Shown here piece after piece: positions 1-6,137 of a stretch of 8,494 nucleotides of DNA. How positions within the stretch are numbered: position 1 is the stretch's first letter; every line of letters starts with the position of its first letter. Location of the stretch: positions 1 to 8,494 of the forward strand of contig JAEURE010000098.1 of assembly GCA_016789485.1 (NCBI GenBank). The letters are read 5' to 3'. Source of the DNA: Anaerolineales bacterium. GTDB lineage: Bacteria; Chloroflexota; Anaerolineae; Anaerolineales; Villigracilaceae. The position numbers and the translations under genes are program-made. Under the pieces are notes generated by a model, which was given only the letters and a program-made list of their open reading frames with translations, searched no databases and was not told the origin of the DNA.

Positions 1-189
1 CACAACCCGCTCCCCCTCTATCAAACGCTGACGCTCGAAGCACGCATTACGCAAGTGGACGAGAGAAAAATCTTCTCGACAGGCGAAGTCAAATTAGCCG
101 ATTCAACCGTCGCCGTGAGCGGACGCGGAATCTATGTGGTCGCTCCACATTTGTTTGAGCAGGTCAGATTAAAGAGAAACGAACCGTGA
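1..189 (+). CDS. Hotdog-fold (PaaI-like) thioesterase, C-terminal fragment
   Basis: Only the last 62 residues are present; the gene begins upstream of the window. An open frame runs from base 1 to a TGA at 187-189. The fragment contains 'LYQTLTLEARITQVDERK', then 'GEVKLADSTVAVSGRGIYVV'. This matches the last beta strands of the 4HBT/PaaI hotdog fold, where a strand carrying 'L.leari..v..rk' is followed by 'g.v...dg.v.a.a.g.fv'. Family members hydrolyse acyl-CoA or related thioesters in the cytoplasm. The catalytic residues lie in the missing N-terminal part, so substrate and activity cannot be judged. The stop overlaps the GTG start of the next gene by four bases (GTGA), implying translational coupling with the lipoprotein. 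A different hotdog-fold protein, such as a dehydratase-like one, remains possible. Confidence 0.7.
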   Translation, partial: HNPLPLYQTLTLEARITQVDERKIFSTGEVKLADSTVAVSGRGIYVVAPHLFEQVRLKRNEP

Positions 190-647
190 AAATCAAGAGT
201 CTCGTTTATGTTCTTCTATTCCTGGCAGTGACATCCTGCCTGCCTGTCCCCACGTCTACGCCGCCGCCAACAATAGCTGTTCCTGTGATGATTCAGGTCG
301 AGGAAAATCCGTACAGGCCGCGGACCAGCGACGCAAACCTGAAACTGGCAGGAGCGATCATCAACAGCACGAACCTGGTCGAGCGTTTTGACCTTGACCC
401 TTTTCGCGTGGAGTTGATTATTTCAGGTTCGGTGCCAAGCGTCTGCAATGAACTGAGAATCAACGTTGCCCCGCCCAACAAAGATTTTCAAATTTACGTT
501 GAGGTCTACAGCCTGGTCAACACAGACATTAATTGCGACAACGTATTTCAGCAATTTGAAGCCAGCCTGCTCCTGGGCGTTTACTCCAACGGACGTTATA
601 CGGTGTGGGTCAACGAGGGGTTTGCAGGTGACTTCATTACATATTGA
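186..647 (+). CDS. Small lipoprotein of unknown function
   Basis: This 153-residue protein has a typical lipoprotein signal peptide: MKIK, a hydrophobic stretch at about residues 5-15, and the lipobox VTSC with the acylated Cys at position 18. A Pro/Thr-rich linker follows at about 19-30. The mature part, about 120 residues, is probably a beta-rich outward-facing domain, with 'NLKLAGAIINSTNLVERFDLD' near its start. Two further cysteines, in 'PSVCNEL' and 'NINCDN'-like context ('DINCDN'), could form a disulfide. I recognise no domain and assign no function. The start is GTG at 186, overlapping the thioesterase stop, and there is no strong Shine-Dalgarno, so translation is probably coupled. It converges on ybaK with only 16 bases between the stops. 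Confidence 0.8.
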   Translation: MKIKSLVYVLLFLAVTSCLPVPTSTPPPTIAVPVMIQVEENPYRPRTSDANLKLAGAIINSTNLVERFDLDPFRVELIISGSVPSVCNELRINVAPPNKDFQIYVEVYSLVNTDINCDNVFQQFEASLLLGVYSNGRYTVWVNEGFAGDFITY

Positions 648-663
648 TGGTTTTTGATCTTAT

Positions 664-1140
664 TTATTCCACCCTGCTGACCGTGCCGATTTTCGCATTC
701 ACCAAATTCACAAGGTCTGCAACCCCCAATCGAATATCCATTCCACGCTGCCCGCCCGAGATATAAATTTCATCGAAGGATTGCGCAGCAGAATCAATCA
801 CCACCTGAAAACCTTTATTGATCAACGCCAGCGGAGAAATACCCCCCGCCTGCAAACCCGTCAACTGCTCGGCTTCGCGCTCGCTGGGCAGGTGCATTTT
901 CTTCTCGCCCAAAAATCCAGCCAGCAACTTCAAATCCACAACATGCGGACCAGGAATCACTGCCAGGACAGGCTTTCCATTTTCACGCTTTGTGACGATG
1001 GTCTTGAAAACCTGTTCCGCAGGCACACCCATCAATTGCGCAACTTCCAGCGCACCAAGTTTTTCAGCAGGAACTTCATGTACCGCATATTTCACCTTAC
1101 GCGCATCCAAAAATCTTGTGACATTATTCGTGATAGTCAT
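664..1140 (-). CDS. ybaK: YbaK/EbsC-family Cys-tRNA(Pro) deacylase
   Basis: The 158-residue product matches the usual length of YbaK, a cytoplasmic trans-editing enzyme that hydrolyses Cys-tRNA(Pro) mischarged by prolyl-tRNA synthetase. Visible signatures are the N-terminal 'TRFLDARKVKY..HE', the conserved 'VFKTIV' with the key lysine at residue 46, 'AVIPGPHVVDLKLLA' at about 60-74, the glycine-rich 'AGGISPLA' at 98-105, and 'ISGGQRGMDIRL' at 127-138. A start seven codons further upstream would be a TTG, 1161-1159. I prefer the ATG at 1140-1138 because family proteins begin with 'MT.nnv..fL' and an AGGA (1155-1152) lies 11 bases upstream. The gene stands alone on its strand, divergent from a small membrane protein. 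Other YbaK-like proteins edit different tRNAs, so the exact substrate is inferred. Confidence 0.9.
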   Translation of the reverse strand: MTITNNVTRFLDARKVKYAVHEVPAEKLGALEVAQLMGVPAEQVFKTIVTKRENGKPVLAVIPGPHVVDLKLLAGFLGEKKMHLPSEREAEQLTGLQAGGISPLALINKGFQVVIDSAAQSFDEIYISGGQRGMDIRLGVADLVNLVNAKIGTVSRVE

Positions 1141-1162
1141 GTTATATAAAATCCTGTACAAT
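1134..1162 (+). promoter_or_regulatory. Candidate promoter of the small membrane protein
   Basis: On the plus strand TAGTCA (1134-1139, 4 of 6 to TTGACA) and TACAAT (1157-1162) are separated by 17 bp. The predicted start near 1169 leaves a short leader that just includes the ribosome-binding site at 1175-1179. The -10 box overlaps the minus-strand ybaK -10 box, so the two promoters probably exclude each other. A second AT-rich candidate, TATAAA at 1145-1150, lacks a well-spaced -35. Confidence 0.4.
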
Positions 1163-1166
1163 TATA
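1161..1166 (-). promoter_or_regulatory. -10 box of the ybaK promoter
   Basis: The minus strand reads TATAAT here, a perfect -10 hexamer ending 20 bases before the ybaK ATG. A possible -35, TGGACA (1191-1186 on the minus strand, 5 of 6 to consensus), sits 19 bp upstream and falls inside the start of the divergent gene. The predicted leader is about 13 nt and contains AGGA. Confidence 0.55.
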
Positions 1167-1184
1167 AACATATTGGAGGCTGAT

Positions 1185-1535
1185 ATGTCCAATCAGGAAC
1201 AGGAAAGACTAAAACGACTTCGCGAGAAGCAGCTTCAGGCACGCGACCCGCTCGTCAAACAGCGCCAATTCCAGCACAACAGCTCCGTCAAAGAAAAGCG
1301 GATGCGCAAACCATTTTCCATGTCCAAAGCGTGGAAAGACATTCCCCACCTCGTCAAAGTTCCATTCTACAGCCTTATCCTTGGCATTGTCGTCATCTTC
1401 GTTCTCCCCACCTTTTGGGATTCGACGTACGCAATTTACGTCGGCGCAGGTGCAACTGCCCTGTTTATGATATTTGGAGCGATTCTTGGCAACTCGCTTG
1501 ACCTTCGTGACGATATCCGAAACCATATTAAATAA
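1185..1535 (+). CDS. Small basic two-helix membrane protein of unknown function
   Basis: This is a 116-residue protein. The first ~55 residues are highly charged and basic, with 'QERLKRLREKQLQAR' and 'KEKRMRKPF', and probably helical. Two hydrophobic segments follow at about 57-76 and 82-102, then a short charged C-terminus 'LDLRDDIRNHIK'. Predicted topology is a cytoplasmic basic N-tail, a helical hairpin in the membrane and a cytoplasmic C-end. The start is ATG 1185, preceded by TTGGAGG (1173-1179) at a 5-base spacing; an upstream in-frame TTG at 1173 lies within that Shine-Dalgarno and is rejected. I recognise no family. The next gene is 76 bases downstream and has its own -10 box, so the two may or may not be co-transcribed. 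Confidence 0.8.
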   Translation: MSNQEQERLKRLREKQLQARDPLVKQRQFQHNSSVKEKRMRKPFSMSKAWKDIPHLVKVPFYSLILGIVVIFVLPTFWDSTYAIYVGAGATALFMIFGAILGNSLDLRDDIRNHIK

Positions 1536-1550
1536 AAATCGCTTCGCTTT

Positions 1551-1556
1551 TATAAT
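1551..1556 (+). promoter_or_regulatory. -10 box upstream of the cyclic-nucleotide-binding-fold gene
   Basis: A perfect TATAAT lies 55 bases before the ATG at 1612. The best -35 at 17 bp spacing, TTAAAT (1528-1533), is weak. The predicted leader is about 50 nt and carries a GGAGG Shine-Dalgarno at 1603-1607, unlike several near-leaderless genes in this window. Confidence 0.45.
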
Positions 1557-1611
1557 CTGAAAACTGATTCTGCACAACAAGCATTATCCACACCCAAACC
1601 CTGGAGGCAAC

Positions 1612-2064
1612 ATGATCAGCACGGAAACCCTGTCCCAATTCAGTTTATTCAACGGACTCCCAGAGTCTCTGCTTGGCGAGATCGTTGCCATCAGCACAGA
1701 AGCTTCCTATAAAAAAGGCGACTTCGTCTTCCGTGAAGGCGAAAAAGCGGATAAATTGCATTTCCTCATTAATGGAAGCATTGCCCTGCGTGTGAAACTG
1801 ACCTCGCGCCCAGACAGCGTAACGGTTTCCTTTGTCTCTTCGCCGTATCAAAGTTTTGGGTGGTCTGGGGTTGTGCCGCCCTATCATTACACCTCCAGCG
1901 CAGACTGTGACGAAGATTCAAACCTGCTCATCATCCCTGCCGAGCCGTTCATGAAATTGCTCGAGAAAAACCCTGAAGCGGGCTTCAAGGTCATGCAGCG
2001 GATTACGGTCATCATTGCGGATCGCCTGAGAAACAGCCGCCAAGCTTTGTTAAAAACAATTTAA
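1612..2064 (+). CDS. Stand-alone cyclic-nucleotide-binding-fold protein, no HTH
   Basis: The 150-residue product is a single cNMP-binding beta-barrel domain. The opening helix has 'FSLFNGLPESLLGEI', and the barrel has 'YKKGDFVFREGEKADKLHFLINGSIAL' (about residues 33-59). A C-terminal helix follows: 'FMKLLEKNPEAGFKVMQRI'. There is no Crp-type helix-turn-helix after it, so it is not a DNA-binding regulator by itself. The phosphate-binding cassette is atypical. Where cAMP binders have 'FGE.al....R.A', this protein reads 'FGWSGVVPPYHYTSSADC' at 82-99, lacking the canonical Glu and Arg. It therefore probably does not bind cAMP in the usual way and may sense another ligand or act as a structural or partner-binding module. 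ATG 1612 is preceded by GGAGG at a 4-base spacing. Confidence 0.85.
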   Translation: MISTETLSQFSLFNGLPESLLGEIVAISTEASYKKGDFVFREGEKADKLHFLINGSIALRVKLTSRPDSVTVSFVSSPYQSFGWSGVVPPYHYTSSADCDEDSNLLIIPAEPFMKLLEKNPEAGFKVMQRITVIIADRLRNSRQALLKTI

Positions 2065-2093
2065 TCCCGCCTCAACCCAGGAAAAATTTCCAG

Positions 2094-2140
2094 AAAACAG
2101 GAGCAGGCATGGGCGCAGCACGAAGCGCTCATCCTGTTTT
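2094..2140. terminator. Inverted repeat, possible bidirectional terminator
   Basis: AAAACAGGA (2094-2102) is exactly complementary to TCCTGTTTT (2132-2140). The 29-base loop can form an inner GCGC/GCGC hairpin (2113-2116 with 2125-2128). The stem starts with A4 and ends with T4, so it could terminate in either direction after the gene ending at 2064. The long loop makes it a weaker candidate than the hairpin at 6405-6436. Its last bases overlap the proposed rel -35 box, so a regulatory role is also possible. Confidence 0.4.
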
Positions 2141-2166
2141 GATTCCATATCTCAAAGTAGTACAAT
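2139..2166 (+). promoter_or_regulatory. rel promoter giving a leaderless transcript
   Basis: TTGATT (2139-2144, 4 of 6 to the -35 consensus) and TACAAT (2161-2166, 5 of 6 to the -10 consensus) are 16 bp apart. Only seven bases separate the -10 box from the ATG at 2174, so transcription would start at or next to the A of the ATG. No Shine-Dalgarno is visible upstream, in agreement with a leaderless mRNA. Confidence 0.55.
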
Positions 2167-2173
2167 TATCCGA

Positions 2174-4399
2174 ATGAAAACAGCAACTGCTGCAATTCCG
2201 CTCGAGAAACTTCTAGAACAACTTCCAGAGACGTACACTGTCGCAGACCGCGAGCTGGTACAGCGTGCCTATCTTGTGGCGGAGGAGGCGCACCGTGAGC
2301 AAAAAAGGCATTCGGGCGAGCCGTACATCAATCACTGTGTTGCAGTGGCAAGCATTCTCGCCGAGTTGAAGGTGCCTTCAGAGGTGATCGCAGCGGGGCT
2401 CTTGCACGATACAGTGGAAGACACACCGATCACACTTGCGGACATCCGCCGTGATTTTGGAGACACGGTAAAAATATTGGTGGATGGCGTAACCAAGCTG
2501 ACCCACTTGCCGCGAGTCTCGCGCGGCGACCAGCACGCTGAAAACGGAAGCAATGGAAGTGAGCCTGACGAACCGCTGACCGAGCCAGCCTTGCTTGGGC
2601 GCAAGGAAGACATGATCTCTGAAACACTGCGAAAGACCTTCCTTGCCATGGGCGAGGATGTACGCGTGGTGTTGATCAAGCTGGCAGACCGTTTGCATAA
2701 TATGCGCACGCTTGGGCACATGCCTGAACATAAGCGCAAGCGCATCGCGCAGGAAACGTTGGATATTTTCGCGCCGCTTGCCAACCGACTCGGCATCTGG
2801 CAGATCAAATGGGAATTGGAAGACCTCGGCTTTCGACATGTAAACCCTGAAAAGTACAAGGAAATTGCGGAACTGCTGGCGGAGAAAAGACCAGACCGCG
2901 AAACGCAGCTTGAAAATATTAAAGATAATCTGCTCAAACTGCTCGAGAAGAACAATATCAAAGCCGAAATTAGCGGACGACCCAAGCATATTTATTCGAT
3001 CTTCAAAAAGATGCAAAAGAAGGGCAAGCCCTTCAATATGGTGCACGATGTGCGTGCGGTGCGTTTGATCGTTCCTGATGTGCCTTCATGTTACGCCGCG
3101 CTGGGAGTCATCCACACCACATGGCGACCCATCCCAGGCGAATTCGATGATTACATTGCCGCGCCAAAGGATAACTTTTACCAATCCCTGCATACAGCTG
3201 TAGTATATGAAGATAAGCGTCCGCTCGAAGTTCAAATCCGCACCAGTGAGATGCATTTGAATGCGGAGTATGGAATTGCCGCACACTGGCGCTACAAGGA
3301 AGGCACGAAGCATTCCGACAAAAATTTTGAGCAGCGCATCAATTCCCTGCGTTCGATGATGGAATGGCGCTCGGATGTGAACGATGCCGCTGAATTCGTC
3401 GAATCCATGCGCAGTGACGTGTTTCAAGACCGTGTGTACATCTTCACTCCACGCGGTGACATCATTGACCTGCCCGCTGGCTCCACACCGATTGACTTTG
3501 CATACCACGTCCACACAGATATCGGTCACCGCTGCCGCGGCGCGCGCGTCAATGGCAAGCTTGTACCTTTGTATCAGGAATTAAAGACGGGCGATCAGAT
3601 CGAGATCCTCACTACAAAGCGCGGCGGACCCAGCCGCGACTGGTTGAATCAAAATCTCGGTTTGGTGCGAACCTCGCGCGCGCGCTCGAAGATCAAAGTC
3701 TGGTTTAAGAAACAGGAAGATGAGCAAAATCTCACCCAGGGACGTGACACACTGGAGCGCGAACTTCAAAGGCTTGGGCTAAACGAAGTCAATTTTGAAA
3801 AGCTGGCACGCGACCTCGGCTACAAGACCCCGGATGAACTTTTCATTGCGCTTGGCAGCAGCGACCTTTCTATTAGCAAGGTCATCAAGCAATTTTCCGA
3901 GGACGAAGTCACAGAAGATGTACTTGCAGCAAATGCTCCTACTACTTCAAAAACCTCCACAGACGTGGTGGAAGTGGTGGGATTGAAGGGCATGCTTTCG
4001 AACATGGCACGCTGCTGCAATCCGATGCCCGGCGATCAGATCGTCGGCTTCATCACCCGGGGACGCGGCGCGACCATCCACAGGCAGGATTGTCCGAACA
4101 TCCTGCAAACGAAAGACCGCGAAAGGATTTTGCAAGTTGGTTGGGGGCATGTGGAGCGGACATTCCCTGTTCCCATTAAGATCAAAGCATATGACCGTCA
4201 GGGATTGATGAGTGATATTTCAAACCTGCTTGCAGATGAAAATATCAACATCGCGAATGTGACAGTAAATGTCAATCGCAGCATTGCAGATTTGAGCCTG
4301 ATCATCGAAGTGAAGAACCTGACTCAGCTCAGCCGCATCCTGACCCGCATCGAAAACCTGCCGAACGTGATGGAAGCGCATCGCACAAACCCGGGGTAG
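2174..4399 (+). CDS. rel: Bifunctional (p)ppGpp synthetase/hydrolase (RelA/SpoT homologue)
   Basis: This is a full-length 741-residue long RSH enzyme that makes (p)ppGpp from ATP and GDP/GTP and degrades it, controlling the stringent response in the cytoplasm and on ribosomes. The hydrolase HD domain occupies about 25-200, with its metal ligands in place: H54, H78-D79, the following E82-D83, and D172 in 'ADRLHNMRTL'. The synthetase domain covers about 240-375, with D292 in 'HDVRAVR', the G-loop 'NFYQSLHT' containing Y336, and E352 in 'LEVQIRT'. TGS follows at about 418-480, the conserved-cysteine zinc-finger region at 611-642 (C614, C615, H636, C640), and ACT at 664-737. Both catalytic centres look intact, so a bifunctional enzyme is expected. 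A roughly 27-residue acidic, Gly/Ser-rich insertion near 115-145 lies between 'GVTKL' and 'ADRLHNMRTL'. The start follows the leaderless promoter; an SD is absent. Confidence 0.96.
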   Translation: MKTATAAIPLEKLLEQLPETYTVADRELVQRAYLVAEEAHREQKRHSGEPYINHCVAVASILAELKVPSEVIAAGLLHDTVEDTPITLADIRRDFGDTVKILVDGVTKLTHLPRVSRGDQHAENGSNGSEPDEPLTEPALLGRKEDMISETLRKTFLAMGEDVRVVLIKLADRLHNMRTLGHMPEHKRKRIAQETLDIFAPLANRLGIWQIKWELEDLGFRHVNPEKYKEIAELLAEKRPDRETQLENIKDNLLKLLEKNNIKAEISGRPKHIYSIFKKMQKKGKPFNMVHDVRAVRLIVPDVPSCYAALGVIHTTWRPIPGEFDDYIAAPKDNFYQSLHTAVVYEDKRPLEVQIRTSEMHLNAEYGIAAHWRYKEGTKHSDKNFEQRINSLRSMMEWRSDVNDAAEFVESMRSDVFQDRVYIFTPRGDIIDLPAGSTPIDFAYHVHTDIGHRCRGARVNGKLVPLYQELKTGDQIEILTTKRGGPSRDWLNQNLGLVRTSRARSKIKVWFKKQEDEQNLTQGRDTLERELQRLGLNEVNFEKLARDLGYKTPDELFIALGSSDLSISKVIKQFSEDEVTEDVLAANAPTTSKTSTDVVEVVGLKGMLSNMARCCNPMPGDQIVGFITRGRGATIHRQDCPNILQTKDRERILQVGWGHVERTFPVPIKIKAYDRQGLMSDISNLLADENINIANVTVNVNRSIADLSLIIEVKNLTQLSRILTRIENLPNVMEAHRTNPG

Positions 4400-4453
4400 C
4401 TTTCCAAAATCTTTTAAAAGCATTATCAAACCTTCGCGCGCATGGGCATGGGG

Positions 4454-4459
4454 TATAAT
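4454..4459 (+). promoter_or_regulatory. -10 box of the moeA operon
   Basis: A perfect TATAAT, in 'ATGGGGTATAATCG', ends 15 bases before the moeA ATG at 4475. The predicted transcript start near 4466 gives a leader of only about 9 nt and no Shine-Dalgarno. A -35 match at normal spacing is poor (TTCGCG at 4433-4438, 15 bp). This box also argues against the ATG at 4442 being the real start, because it lies upstream of the transcription start. Confidence 0.5.
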
Positions 4460-4474
4460 CGCCGCGCATTCAAC

Positions 4475-5689
4475 ATGTTATCCGTAACCGAAGCGCGTGA
4501 ACGCATCCTTTCCCATTTCAAAACCACAGCAACAGAAAGCATTCCGTTGATTGCGTGTGCAAACCGCGTATTGGCAGCGGACATTGCCAGCACGCACGAA
4601 CTCCCTCTCTTTGATAATTCAGGCATGGATGGATTCGCCATCCGCGCGGAAGATAGCTCCGCTTCACACATTACCCTGAAAGTGGTCGGGGACATCCCGG
4701 CAGGCTCCACCCCGAATCTGACTCTCAAACCCGGTGAAGCCGCACGGATCATGACAGGCGCGCAATTACCAGAAGGGGCAAATGCTGTCATCCCGGTTGA
4801 AGACACAGATTTCCACAACCGCAAGGCAGGCACATCCGCTCCTGAAACAGTCTCATTTGAAAAAAAAGTGAAGGTTGGAGAAAACGTCCGCCCGCGCGGC
4901 ATGGATATTCACGCTGGCGAAGTAGTCATCAAAAAGGGGCAAACTCTCAAGCCGCAGGATCTCGGTCTGCTGGCTATGCTTGGAATTGCAAACGTGCAAG
5001 TGCACAAAAAGCCGCGCGTGGCATTGCTTTCATCAGGAGATGAATTGCTGGCAGTGGACGCTCCGCTCGAATCAGGCAAGATCCGCGATTCAAATTCGTA
5101 CACATTGGCGGCATCTATTGAAAGCGCGGGAGGGGATGTGCTTCGGCTGGGTGTGGCAAAAGACACCCGCGAATCAGTGGAGGAGCTTTTTAAAAAGGCA
5201 ATTAGCGAGGATGTGGATTTCATTCTCTCGTCCGCGGGAGTGAGCGTGGGTGCGTTCGACTATGTTAAAGAAGTAATTGAAGCCAACGGTGAAATGGATT
5301 TTTGGCGGGTGAATATGCGCCCGGGCAAACCGCTGGCATTCGGTAAATATTTTGATAAACAATTCATCGGCTTGCCGGGCAACCCGGTCTCGGCTTTTGT
5401 CGGGTTTGAGGTTTTTGTGCGTCCTGTGTTCGAGCGGCTGAGCGGCAAATTGGAAAGCAGCAGGCGCAGGATTAAAGTAAGAAGCGCAGAGGAGATCGAA
5501 TCCGATGGACGGGAGAGTTATCTGCGGGCAAAACTCCATGAGGAAAATGGAATCCAGATTGCCCGCCTGACCGGGCACCAGGGTTCGGGAAACCTGCTCT
5601 CTTTGGTACAAGCGGATGCTTTACTTATTATCCCCGCTGGTGTAAAATGCGTGCCTGCTGGACAGGAAGTAGAAGCACTACTATTGTGA
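4475..5689 (+). CDS. moeA: Molybdopterin molybdenumtransferase MoeA
   Basis: The 404-residue product is a complete MoeA, which inserts molybdate into adenylylated molybdopterin to form molybdenum cofactor in the cytoplasm. The N-terminal linker region covers about 1-165, with 'NSGMDGFA' (D52), 'RIMTGAQLPEGAN' (T94) and 'VRPRGMDI' (D144). The MogA-like domain spans about 178-318, with 'LLSSGDEL' (E190), 'SSAGVSVGAFDYVK' (D262), 'MRPGKPLAFG' and 'LPGNPVSA'. The C-terminal beta domain is about 330-402. These acidic residues match, by recalled alignment, functionally important ones in E. coli MoeA. The GG of the usual SGGVSVG motif is AG here (A254). MoeA proteins start 'MLSVEEA', matching ATG 4475 rather than the in-frame ATG at 4442. 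It heads an operon with VKOR and the acidic protein; other Moco genes are not in the window. Confidence 0.95.
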   Translation: MLSVTEARERILSHFKTTATESIPLIACANRVLAADIASTHELPLFDNSGMDGFAIRAEDSSASHITLKVVGDIPAGSTPNLTLKPGEAARIMTGAQLPEGANAVIPVEDTDFHNRKAGTSAPETVSFEKKVKVGENVRPRGMDIHAGEVVIKKGQTLKPQDLGLLAMLGIANVQVHKKPRVALLSSGDELLAVDAPLESGKIRDSNSYTLAASIESAGGDVLRLGVAKDTRESVEELFKKAISEDVDFILSSAGVSVGAFDYVKEVIEANGEMDFWRVNMRPGKPLAFGKYFDKQFIGLPGNPVSAFVGFEVFVRPVFERLSGKLESSRRRIKVRSAEEIESDGRESYLRAKLHEENGIQIARLTGHQGSGNLLSLVQADALLIIPAGVKCVPAGQEVEALLL

Positions 5690-5695
5690 GGAAGC

Positions 5696-6124
5696 ATGGA
5701 TAAATGGCTCTACCGCGCAATGCTTGCGCTTGTGATCGTCGGTTTGCTCGTTTCGATTTACATGACCATCTATAAGGTCACATCCAACGACAGCATGTGC
5801 CTGGGCTCAGGCGATTGTTCCACCGTTAACGCGAGCCGCTATTCAGAAGTGAACGGCATCCCCGTTGCTACGATCGGTGTGCTAGGCTACATGGCGATTC
5901 TCGGTGTGCTCGTATTTGAAAATCGCAATTCGTTCTTCCGTCAGAATGGCACGCTGCTGGTCTTTGGTATGGCACTGACAGGTTTTATTTTTACTGTCTG
6001 GCTGATCTATGTGGAGATCGCACTCTTGAAAGCAATTTGTCCGTTTTGTGTTACATCGCAGGTTGCAATGACCATCATCTTCATCCTCTCCGTCATTCGC
6101 CTGATTAAAACCCCCCAATCGTAG
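5696..6124 (+). CDS. Vitamin K epoxide reductase (VKOR) family protein
   Basis: The 142-residue protein has the VKOR fold: four membrane helices at about 6-26, 56-74, 85-107 and 112-136. It has the four catalytic cysteines C35 and C41 (the loop pair, in 'MCLGSGDC') and the active-site C115-x-x-C118 ('CPFC'). The conserved 'SEVNGIPVATIGVLGY' follows the loop pair. Bacterial VKORs reoxidise a periplasmic DsbA- or thioredoxin-like partner and pass the electrons to quinone, replacing DsbB. This one is a stand-alone domain with no fused thioredoxin, so its partner must be encoded elsewhere. Its Shine-Dalgarno GAGGAA (5688-5693) overlaps the moeA stop, indicating co-transcription and coupling. Confidence 0.93.
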   Translation: MDKWLYRAMLALVIVGLLVSIYMTIYKVTSNDSMCLGSGDCSTVNASRYSEVNGIPVATIGVLGYMAILGVLVFENRNSFFRQNGTLLVFGMALTGFIFTVWLIYVEIALLKAICPFCVTSQVAMTIIFILSVIRLIKTPQS

Positions 6125-6137
6125 GAGGAAGTGAAAT

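Noticed and set aside
1141..1161. TTG start extending YbaK by seven residues
   Set aside because: The added residues are not family-like, and the ATG at 1140 gives the standard YbaK N-terminus.
1534..1550. A5...GCTTCGC...T4 hairpin after the membrane-protein gene
   Set aside because: The GC core is only two base pairs with a mismatch beside it, too weak to call a terminator.
2332..3046. Two long open frames (217 and 222 codons) antisense to rel
   Set aside because: They are Ser/Arg/Leu- or His/Val-rich translations with no domain signal, opposite a fully conserved gene; they are codon-bias shadows.
4411..4420. Perfect palindrome CTTTTAAAAG after rel
   Set aside because: It is short, AT-rich and without a loop or T-tract; it is likely chance and not a terminator.
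4442..4474. Upstream in-frame ATG that would add 11 residues to MoeA
   Set aside because: It lies upstream of the TATAAT box that would drive transcription, and MoeA proteins normally begin at the 'MLSV' Met at 4475.
5174..5611. 145-codon open frame antisense to moeA
   Set aside because: It has no recognisable motif or ribosome-binding site and overlaps conserved MoeA motifs.
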